From: Patescibacteria group bacterium
Lineage (GTDB): Bacteria > Patescibacteriota > Minisyncoccia > Minisyncoccales > Minisyncoccaceae
DNA length: 8,237 bases
Assembly: GCA_012798645.1 (NCBI GenBank)
Contig: JAAZMU010000050.1
Span: 1-8,237 of the forward strand
Direction of reading: 5' to 3'
Shown piece after piece: positions 1 through 5,462 of this stretch. Each line of letters starts with the position of its first letter. Position 1 is the stretch's first letter. The position numbers and the translations under genes were made by a program. The notes under the pieces are model-generated. The model saw only the letters and a program-made list of their open reading frames with translations, was not told the DNA's origin and searched no databases.

Positions 1-1133
1 CATTTGCATTGCCAATTTTCTTTTTGAATTTCCCTATCAATGACTTGTCTTAAATTAGATACTTTAGCGCCACCTTTAACAATTAAAGGAGCGGGAATGT
101 CTCTTATAATTCTTTCAATTCTAACATAATATGGAATTTGTTTTTTGATTTCTTTGATGAGGTTTATTAATTCTTTTTCGCTGTAGGGCTTGTATGTTCC
201 TTTTTTAAAATCATTGTAAAGAGGAGTGTTTTTAATAAGGGCGCATGGATATATTTTTAAGTAATCAGGTTTAAAATCTTCATTTGTAAAAAGTTCTTTT
301 AGCATTTCTAAATCTTTTTTAGGAGTACTTAAAGGCAAGTTAAGCATAACTTGATAGGATACTTTAAAGCCCGCATCTTTTAAAAGTTTGGTAGCTTTAA
401 TTGTTGTAGCTACGTTATGCCCTCTTTTTGTTTTTTTAAGGACGTTATCATATATTGATTGCACGCCTATTTCAATTTTTGTTGCTCCTAGTTCTCGCAT
501 TTCAAGTAGTTCTTTTTTTGTAATAAAGTCAGGGCGAGTTTCAAAAGATAGACCAACTATTCTATGCTTTGCTTTTTCATTTAATTTTTGTGCTTCAAAA
601 AGGGTATTACTTTTTGTTTGATTGCAGGCATTAAAACATTCTTTAACAAACCATATTTTGTATTCTTTTTCATAATATGACCAAGTTCCTCCAATGATTC
701 GTAAATCTATTTTTTGGACATTGTGTCCAGTGCTTTTTAAAACCTCTATTCTTTTTTTGACTTGAAGATAGGGGTCATAATTTAATCTTTTTGCTCTTTC
801 AACAGCTGGCTCGCCTGATAAATAACTTTTAGGGATGTTTTCTTCTTTAGGACAAAAAGTACATATGCCTGGGCAAGCATAGGGCTTTGTTAAAACAGAA
901 ACATTAACCACACCTGAAAGAGAACGTACAGGTCTTACTCTAAGCAAGTCTTCAATGGCTTTGCTTTTTTTAATTCTTTTATTTTTAACTAAATTGTGAT
1001 ACTCTCTAAGAAGACTGATATTACTTGGATATGGCATTTTATATTCTTTAGATAGATTTCTTTTTATGTGTGCCAGATCATCTGAGGTAGGATTTTTAAG
1101 AGAGAATAATTTTTTAATAATTTTTTTATGCAT
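1..1133 (-). CDS. elp3: Elp3-family radical SAM tRNA uridine-34 acetyltransferase, 3' end cut by window edge
   Basis: The 377 visible codons are an intact reading frame that continues beyond position 1. Elp3 uses a 4Fe-4S radical SAM centre and acetyl-CoA to place a carboxymethyl-type group on C5 of the wobble uridine (U34) of tRNAs. Visible features are the cluster cysteines C87, C91 and C94 in CPGICTFCP (CX3CX2C, the short bacterial spacing); PKSYLSGEPA and DPYLQ after it; IIGGTWSYY near 146-154; LSFETRPD near 195-202; EIGVQS near 221-226; KIYPCALI near 293-300; and RIIRDIP near 341-347. The frame breaks off at NWQCK, just before the usual Cys-rich junction, so the GNAT acetyltransferase domain lies outside the window. 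The start is the ATG at 1133 because the N-terminal helix needs residues upstream of the next Met (M33). It is divergent from and overlaps the Trm9-like gene by 6 bp. An oddity is QVMLNLPLS at 261-269, where a His-containing motif is usual. The family call is very safe; substrate and product are inferred from the family. Confidence 0.95.
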   Translation of the reverse strand, partial: MHKKIIKKLFSLKNPTSDDLAHIKRNLSKEYKMPYPSNISLLREYHNLVKNKRIKKSKAIEDLLRVRPVRSLSGVVNVSVLTKPYACPGICTFCPKEENIPKSYLSGEPAVERAKRLNYDPYLQVKKRIEVLKSTGHNVQKIDLRIIGGTWSYYEKEYKIWFVKECFNACNQTKSNTLFEAQKLNEKAKHRIVGLSFETRPDFITKKELLEMRELGATKIEIGVQSIYDNVLKKTKRGHNVATTIKATKLLKDAGFKVSYQVMLNLPLSTPKKDLEMLKELFTNEDFKPDYLKIYPCALIKNTPLYNDFKKGTYKPYSEKELINLIKEIKKQIPYYVRIERIIRDIPAPLIVKGGAKVSNLRQVIDREIQKENWQCK

Positions 1134-1706
1134 AAAACTTATGTTGATTATAATACAATAGCAGAGAGATTTTCAAGAGCAAGGCAAGATGTTTGGCCTG
1201 AATTTGATTTTTTATTTAAAAATGCAAAAGGAAAAGTTTTGGATCTTGGCTGTGGCAATGGAAGATTTTATGAAAAACTCAAGCATACAGATTATACTGG
1301 GCTTGATATTTCAGATAAATTAATTGAAATTGCACAAAAGAAATATGGGAAAGAAAAGTTTAAAGTTGGGTCTGCATTAGATATGCCTTTTTTAGAGAAA
1401 GAGTTTGATATGATTTATTCTTTTGCATTGCTTCATCATATTTCACCTGAAAATCATAATAGGTTTAAAAATGAAGTCAAAAGAGTTTTAAAGAAAAATG
1501 GAATCTTTATTTTAACTGTTTGGAATTTAAGTAAAAAAAGAGGGAAGGAGATTTTAATTCCTTGGTTTGGATTAAAAGAACAATATTTCTATTCTTTTAC
1601 TTTAGAAGAATTAGAGTTATTATTTAAAGATTTCAAAGTGATTCAAAAGGGCGAAATAAAAATTAAAAAAAATTCAAATTATTATTTAATATTAAAAAAA
1701 GAATGA
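1128..1706 (+). CDS. Trm9/ALKBH8-like SAM-dependent methyltransferase
   Basis: This 192-residue class I SAM methyltransferase covers a whole Rossmann catalytic domain. Motif I is VLDLGCGNGRF at 37-47, the acidic end of strand 2 is in GLDIS (58-62), ALDMPF is at 83-88 and FALLHHIS at 99-106, followed by VKRVLKKNGIFILTVW ending at W132. The N-terminus, YNTIAERFSRARQDVWP (8-24), matches the pattern Y-[DN]-x-I-A-x-x-F-S-x-x-R-x-x-x-W-P, which I know as characteristic of yeast Trm9 and human ALKBH8, the enzymes that methylate cm5U34 to mcm5U34 in tRNA. IPWF (144-147) also fits the family. Being head to head with elp3, which makes the cm5U substrate, supports this role, although generic prokaryotic relatives are often just called methyltransferases. 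It starts at ATG 1128 with no Shine-Dalgarno, and its stop overlaps the next start (ATGA, 1703-1706), so it is the first gene of a four-gene operon. The methyltransferase call is certain; tRNA specificity is inferred. Confidence 0.9.
   Translation: MHKTYVDYNTIAERFSRARQDVWPEFDFLFKNAKGKVLDLGCGNGRFYEKLKHTDYTGLDISDKLIEIAQKKYGKEKFKVGSALDMPFLEKEFDMIYSFALLHHISPENHNRFKNEVKRVLKKNGIFILTVWNLSKKRGKEILIPWFGLKEQYFYSFTLEELELLFKDFKVIQKGEIKIKKNSNYYLILKKE
1147..1176 (-). promoter_or_regulatory. Putative sigma70-type promoter for elp3, inside the trm9-like coding region
   Basis: Read on the minus strand, TTGAAA (1171-1176) and a perfect TATAAT (1147-1152) are separated by 18 bp. Transcription would begin near 1140, only about seven bases before the elp3 ATG at 1133, which gives a nearly leaderless message. 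The whole element lies in codons 7-17 of the opposite-strand methyltransferase gene, as it must, since there is no intergenic DNA here. AT-rich sequence gives chance matches, so this remains a prediction. Confidence 0.45.
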
Positions 1707-2263
1707 AAAAATTTAAGTATAATGTTGCTATTTCTGGAGCTTCTGATGTAGAAATATGCACAGACGGAACAAAAGAAAAAGCTTTTGAATTGGGTCAAGA
1801 GCTTGCAAGAAATAAGTGTGTTGTAATCTCAGGTGCAACAAAGGGGATACCGCATAAAGTATCTCGCGGAAATAGAGAAGCGGGAGGAGTAAATGTTGGT
1901 TTTTCTCCAGCAGTTACAAGAGCTGCACATACAAAATGTTATAAGCTTCCAAGTGAACCATATGACATAATTATATTTACAGGGGCTGATTATGCTGGGC
2001 GAGATATTGTTATGACAAAAGCAGCAGAGGCAATGATTATTATTTCAGGGAGCACAGGAACAATGCATGAGTTTTTAACTGCCTTTGAAACAGGGAAAAT
2101 CATTGGGGTGCTTGAGGGAACAGGAGGTATAGCTGATGAGATAAGACATTTCTTAAAGGTTGCAAGAAAAAGAGCAAAGGCACCTATTTTATATCACAAA
2201 GAGCCAAAGGAGCTTGTTAAATTAGTAGTAGCAGAGCTTCAGAAAAATGATAAATTAAATTGA
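1703..2263 (+). CDS. LOG-family (TIGR00725/DprA-like Rossmann) protein
   Basis: This 186-residue soluble protein has the layout of the LOG/lysine-decarboxylase-like family: an N-terminal beta strand and glycine turn (VAISGASDVE, 8-17), a second strand and turn (CVVISGATKGIP, 39-50), a conserved-type arginine in AGRDIVM (R100), and the GT motif SGSTGTMHE (115-123) with the glutamate at E123. Canonical LOG proteins, which hydrolyse nucleoside 5'-monophosphates to base and ribose 5-phosphate, read PGGxGTxxE there. This one has S-G-S in place of P-G-G but keeps Arg and Glu, so phosphoribohydrolase activity is possible but unproven. No signal peptide or membrane segment is seen. The start ATG overlaps the methyltransferase stop by 4 bp, and its own TGA shares one base with the next ATG, so translation is probably coupled. 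Fold and family are confident; the substrate and its link to the repair genes downstream are unknown. Confidence 0.82.
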   Translation: MKKFKYNVAISGASDVEICTDGTKEKAFELGQELARNKCVVISGATKGIPHKVSRGNREAGGVNVGFSPAVTRAAHTKCYKLPSEPYDIIIFTGADYAGRDIVMTKAAEAMIIISGSTGTMHEFLTAFETGKIIGVLEGTGGIADEIRHFLKVARKRAKAPILYHKEPKELVKLVVAELQKNDKLN

Positions 2264-3483
2264 TGAAAATAATTGCTGATTTTCATATACATTCTAAATA
2301 TTCAAGGGCAGTGAGTCCAAAAATGAATTTAGAAGAAATAAGTAAGCACGGGAAAATAAAGGGGATTGATATTATTGGCACAGGAGATTTTACACATCCT
2401 TTGTGGTTTTCGGAATTAAAAGAAAAATTAGTTTTAAATTCATCTAATTTTTATTCTTTAAAAGGAGGAAACTCTATTAATTTTGTTATTACAGGGGAGG
2501 TTAGTTTGATCTATGTTAAGAATGGAAAAACTAGGAAAGTGCATATTGTTTTAATTTGTCCAGATTTAGAGATTGCAGAGAAAGTGAATAAAAGGCTGGC
2601 AGAAGATCAGAATTTAAGTTCTGATGGAAGACCTATTTTTTCACTTGATGCAAAAGAGTTTTTGAAAATTATATTAGATATATCAAAAGACATAGTAGTT
2701 ATACCAGCGCATATTATGACACCATGGTTTTCTTTGTATGGGTCACGTTCTGGTTTTGATTCAATATATGAATGTTTTGAAGAGCTTTCAGATTATATTT
2801 ACGCGTTTGAAACAGGTTTGTCTGCTGACCCTTCAATGCTTGTTCAAATAAAGGAATGTAGAGAAAGAACTTTGCTTTCTAATTCTGATGCCCATTCTCC
2901 TGCTAAATTGGGAAGAGAAGCAAATGTTTTTGATTGTGACTTAAATTATAATGCAGTTATTCAGAAAATTAAAGAGAATGATCTTTTAGAAACAATTGAG
3001 TTTTACCCTGAAGAAGGAAAGTATTTTAATGATGGACATAGAAAATGTGGGATTAATTTTTCTTATAAAGAAACTGAAAAGTATGGTGGGATATGTCCAG
3101 TGTGTCAAAAACCACTTACACTTGGTGTTTTAAATAGGGTAAGTGCGTTAAGTGATTTTAAAGGAGGTACTGATTGCAAGTTTAAAAGCTTAGTGCCACT
3201 TCGAGAGATATTAGGGGAAATATTAGGAGTCCAGCCTTTAACAAAAACAGTTAGTCGGGAATATGAGAAATTGATTAGAGAATTTAAATCTGAATTTAAT
3301 ATTTTACTTTATGAAGATATTGCAAATATTAAGAAGATAGACAAAGTGCTTTCAATTGCAATTGAAAAAGTAAGAAAGGGAGAGATTGAAATTACCCCAG
3401 GATATGATGGAGAGTTTGGAAAAGTTAGAGTTTTTGGAGAAGGGCAAAAAGAAAAACAAATTTTACAACAAACACTATTATGA
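2263..3483 (+). CDS. EndoQ-type PHP-domain endonuclease for deaminated DNA bases
   Basis: This 406-residue protein is of the EndoQ/TIGR00375 type, sometimes misannotated as a UvrD-like helicase. Characterised EndoQ nicks DNA 5' of hypoxanthine, uracil, xanthine or abasic sites. PHP metal-site residues appear in order: DFHIHSKYSR (D6, H8, H10), GTGDFTHP (D42), TGEVS (E79), H94, PAHIMTPW (H150), FETGLSADP (E183) and SNSDAHS (D209, H211). A zinc-finger-like insert follows: GHRKCG (H259, C262) and CPVC (C278, C281). Next come LGVLNRV and the family's PGYDGEFGK block at 379-387. The chosen start is ATG 2263, which shares its A with the preceding TGA; an in-frame TTG one codon upstream (2260) is a poorer choice. 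The stop overlaps the rarA start (ATGA). Length is close to the roughly 420 residues of Pyrococcus EndoQ. The extreme C-terminus QQTLL resembles a sliding-clamp-binding pentapeptide. Family call is firm; specificity is from homologues. Confidence 0.88.
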   Translation: MKIIADFHIHSKYSRAVSPKMNLEEISKHGKIKGIDIIGTGDFTHPLWFSELKEKLVLNSSNFYSLKGGNSINFVITGEVSLIYVKNGKTRKVHIVLICPDLEIAEKVNKRLAEDQNLSSDGRPIFSLDAKEFLKIILDISKDIVVIPAHIMTPWFSLYGSRSGFDSIYECFEELSDYIYAFETGLSADPSMLVQIKECRERTLLSNSDAHSPAKLGREANVFDCDLNYNAVIQKIKENDLLETIEFYPEEGKYFNDGHRKCGINFSYKETEKYGGICPVCQKPLTLGVLNRVSALSDFKGGTDCKFKSLVPLREILGEILGVQPLTKTVSREYEKLIREFKSEFNILLYEDIANIKKIDKVLSIAIEKVRKGEIEITPGYDGEFGKVRVFGEGQKEKQILQQTLL

Positions 3484-4460
3484 CATTAGGAGAAATAATG
3501 AGACCAAAGAATATAGAGGATTTTTATGGACAGGAGAAAATATTAGGCAAGAATAGTTTGCTTAGGAAAGCAATTGAAAGTGATAATATTCCCTCTATGA
3601 TTTTTTATGGTCCTCCAGGAACAGGGAAAACAACATTAGCAAAAATAATTGCAAACAAGACCAAGCTTCATTTTGAAGAGTTAAGCGCTACTAATTCAGG
3701 GGTTAAAGATTTTAGATTAATAATTGAACGAGCAAAAGTTAATAAAAGACTAAAGGAAAGAACAATTCTTTTTATTGATGAAATTCATAGATGGAATAAA
3801 AAGCAACAAGATGGACTTTTACCATACATTGAAGACGGAACTATTATTTTAATTGGAGCTACAACAGAAAATCCTAATTTTGAGATTAATAAGGCGCTTT
3901 TATCCAGGTGCAGGATTTTTGTTTTTGAGAAATTAGAAGAAAATGAAATTAAAAATATTATTCAAAAAGCAATTTTGAAAAAGGAAGTTAAAATAAATAG
4001 CGAAGCTATTAATGTTTTAAGCAAAATAAGTAATGGGGACGCAAGAATTGCCTTAAATGTTTTAGATTATGCTTCTTGTTTTTACAAAAGGATTGGGGAA
4101 GAGGAGGTTAAAGAAGCTTTTCAAAAACAAATGTATGAGCATAATTATATTTCCGCTTTAATTGAGGCAATGAGAGAGGGAGATGAAAAAAAAGCTATTT
4201 TTTATCTTGTTTCAATGCTTGAGGCAGGAGAGGATCCTTTATACATTGCAAGAAGGTTGGTTGTTTTTGCATCAGAAGATATTGGTCTTCAAAATTCTTT
4301 GGCATTAAACCAAGCAATAGATGTTTTTAATGCATGTCATTATGTTGGTATGCCAGAATGTAGATTTAATTTAATGCAGGGTGTTGTTTATATGTGTAGG
4401 AATAAAAAATCTAGAACACTTTTTGATACATATGAGGAAACCAAAGACAAGCTATCTTAG
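3480..4460 (+). CDS. rarA: RarA/MgsA-family AAA+ ATPase, C-terminally short
   Basis: This is a replication-associated recombination ATPase of the RarA/MgsA/Mgs1-WRNIP1 family, related to clamp-loader subunits, which acts at stalled or gapped replication forks. MRPKNIEDFYGQEKILG (7-23) is the family start. Walker A is GPPGTGKTT (44-52), Walker B is ILFIDEIHR (96-104), sensor 1 is IGATTENPNFE (125-135), the arginine-finger region is LLSRCR (140-145), and sensor 2 is NGDARIALN (185-193). MLEAGEDPLYIARRLV (246-261) and FASEDIGL (263-270) belong to the C-terminal MgsA_C region. At 326 residues it is about 100 shorter than typical bacterial RarA (about 440): it ends soon after VVYMCRNKKSRTLF and lacks the usual LHLRNAPTKLMKELGYGKGY-like tail. 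The other downstream frames do not encode that tail, so no simple frameshift is evident. It is the last gene of the operon (ATGA overlap with EndoQ), and its stop overlaps the mltG stop region by 9 bp. Confidence 0.93.
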   Translation: MTLGEIMRPKNIEDFYGQEKILGKNSLLRKAIESDNIPSMIFYGPPGTGKTTLAKIIANKTKLHFEELSATNSGVKDFRLIIERAKVNKRLKERTILFIDEIHRWNKKQQDGLLPYIEDGTIILIGATTENPNFEINKALLSRCRIFVFEKLEENEIKNIIQKAILKKEVKINSEAINVLSKISNGDARIALNVLDYASCFYKRIGEEEVKEAFQKQMYEHNYISALIEAMREGDEKKAIFYLVSMLEAGEDPLYIARRLVVFASEDIGLQNSLALNQAIDVFNACHYVGMPECRFNLMQGVVYMCRNKKSRTLFDTYEETKDKLS

Positions 4461-5417
4461 ATAAAGATTTTTATATTTTACATGCTGGTCATAGTTTTCG
4501 CTAAAATAGGTAACGCCATTTTTATCTGAGAGATAATAATAATAGTCATTTTCTATTGGGTCTAAAACTGCCTGAATGCTTTCAAGTCCAGGATTACAGA
4601 TTGGAGTAATAGGTAATCCTTTATATTTATATGTGTTATAGGGTGAGTCAATTTTTGAATTAAAACCATTATTAACATAAAGAATAGTAGCATCAATTTG
4701 AAGAAGCATATCAATCTCAAGTCTTTTTAAAATAACATGGGCAACCTTTTTTTTGTCTTCTTCTTTATTTACCTCTTTTTCAATAAGAGAACCTATGGTT
4801 AAAGTATCATAGAAATTGCTTTTGTCTTCTATTTTATTCCATACTTTTTTTTCAAAGTTAGCAAGCATTTTTTTAATAATGATTTCAGCAGTGTCGTTTT
4901 TATTTATATAATAGGTGTCTGGGAATAAAAAACCTTCTAGGCTTGCTTGTTTTGGTTTTTCTTTTAGAAATTTAAATTCATTTGAAAGGTCTTTAGAGGC
5001 TTGTCCTTGTTTTCCAGCGATATCAAAGAAATCTTGTTTTTCAAAGAGTCCTTTTTTTTCTAAGTATTGAGCAATATTATTTATGGTCCAGCCTTCTTGG
5101 ATCACAATTTTTTCTTTGACAGTATTTCCTGAAATAAAGGCTTTAATGATTTCATTTGTACTCATATGAGAGTTTAGTTTGTATGTGCCTGCCTTAATGT
5201 TTTCAGGATTATCTTTTAAATAAAGTTGGATATAGAAAAGATGGCTACTTTTAATAAAGCCATTATCTTTTAAATTACAAGAAATTGTTTTTAGGGTTTC
5301 CCCTGTTTCAATAGTGAAAAGTCCCTCTTTGTAATTTATTGAAAAATTACTTATAATAAAACATATTGAGATTATAAATAATAAAATACAAAGTAAAAGC
5401 TTTTTTGGAATATACAT
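4452..5417 (-). CDS. mltG: Endolytic murein transglycosylase MltG
   Basis: This 321-residue, membrane-anchored YceG-like enzyme cuts nascent glycan strands and is thought to set glycan length by terminating synthesis. A single N-terminal membrane segment (about 7-24, LLLCILLFIISICFIISN) places the rest outside the cytoplasmic membrane. A LysM-like part follows (about 33-95; IETGETLKTISCNL, KAGTYKL). The catalytic domain has LEGFLFPDTYYI (160-171), SLIEKE (210-215), where E213 aligns with the catalytic glutamate known in E. coli (E218), LQIDATILY (239-247), DSPYNTYKYKGLP (257-269), ICNPG (273-277) and YFSENYDQH (304-312). Length is near the family norm (about 340). The start is ATG 5417, the first codon before the basic MYIPKK leader to the membrane helix. 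It is divergent from the dockerin gene across 45 bp and tail to tail with rarA. It is the clearest sign of a bacterial peptidoglycan wall. Confidence 0.96.
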   Translation of the reverse strand: MYIPKKLLLCILLFIISICFIISNFSINYKEGLFTIETGETLKTISCNLKDNGFIKSSHLFYIQLYLKDNPENIKAGTYKLNSHMSTNEIIKAFISGNTVKEKIVIQEGWTINNIAQYLEKKGLFEKQDFFDIAGKQGQASKDLSNEFKFLKEKPKQASLEGFLFPDTYYINKNDTAEIIIKKMLANFEKKVWNKIEDKSNFYDTLTIGSLIEKEVNKEEDKKKVAHVILKRLEIDMLLQIDATILYVNNGFNSKIDSPYNTYKYKGLPITPICNPGLESIQAVLDPIENDYYYYLSDKNGVTYFSENYDQHVKYKNLYLR

Positions 5418-5436
5418 ATATATAAAAGTATATAAG
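5405..5436 (+). promoter_or_regulatory. Possible promoter for the dockerin/Kazal surface-protein gene
   Basis: A -10-like TATATA (5429-5434, overlapping TATAAG at 5431-5436) lies 18 bp after a weak -35-like TTGGAA (5405-5410) that sits inside the mltG coding start. It would leave a leader of about 20 bases with no Shine-Dalgarno before ATG 5463. It overlaps the predicted mltG promoter on the other strand, so the two would compete for polymerase. Weak evidence. Confidence 0.25.
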
Positions 5437-5454
5437 AAAAAGTAAATTTGTAAA
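5427..5454 (-). promoter_or_regulatory. Putative sigma70-type promoter for mltG
   Basis: On the minus strand TTTACA (5449-5454) and TATACT (5427-5432) are separated by 16 bp. A start of transcription about seven bases downstream falls near 5420, three or so bases before the mltG ATG at 5417, so the message would be close to leaderless, as predicted for elp3. The region is very AT-rich, which lowers confidence. Confidence 0.4.
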
Positions 5455-5462
5455 GTAAGCTT

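Noticed and set aside
388..621. Plus-strand 77-codon open frame
   Set aside because: It lies entirely antisense to the well-conserved elp3 coding region and encodes a low-complexity Ser/Phe/Val-rich peptide with no family resemblance.
1060..1127. Promoter for the plus-strand operon upstream of the trm9-like gene
   Set aside because: AT-rich -10-like strings such as AATAAT (1105-1110) exist, but no -35-like hexamer at suitable spacing could be paired with them, so I did not annotate one.
1704..1706. TGA read as glycine (code 25)
   Set aside because: Reading through TGA at 1704, 2261, 3481 or 7734 gives no family-like extension, and each TGA overlaps the next start in a typical operon junction.
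2260..2262. TTG as the start codon of the EndoQ gene
   Set aside because: The next codon is ATG (2263), which shares a base with the upstream TGA in the TGATG arrangement and gives the usual MKIIADFHIH start.
4454..4479. Possible intrinsic terminator for the rarA operon: ATCTT/AAGAT stem (4454-4458 with 4464-4468) followed by a T-rich run
   Set aside because: The stem is only 5 bp with one G-C pair, so it would be very unstable; such matches are common by chance in this composition.
5041..5070. Homopolymer T8 run in mltG (and A8 in rarA near 4187) as phase-variable slippage tracts
   Set aside because: Short A/T runs occur throughout this AT-rich sequence, the frames are intact, and nothing ties these runs to variable expression.
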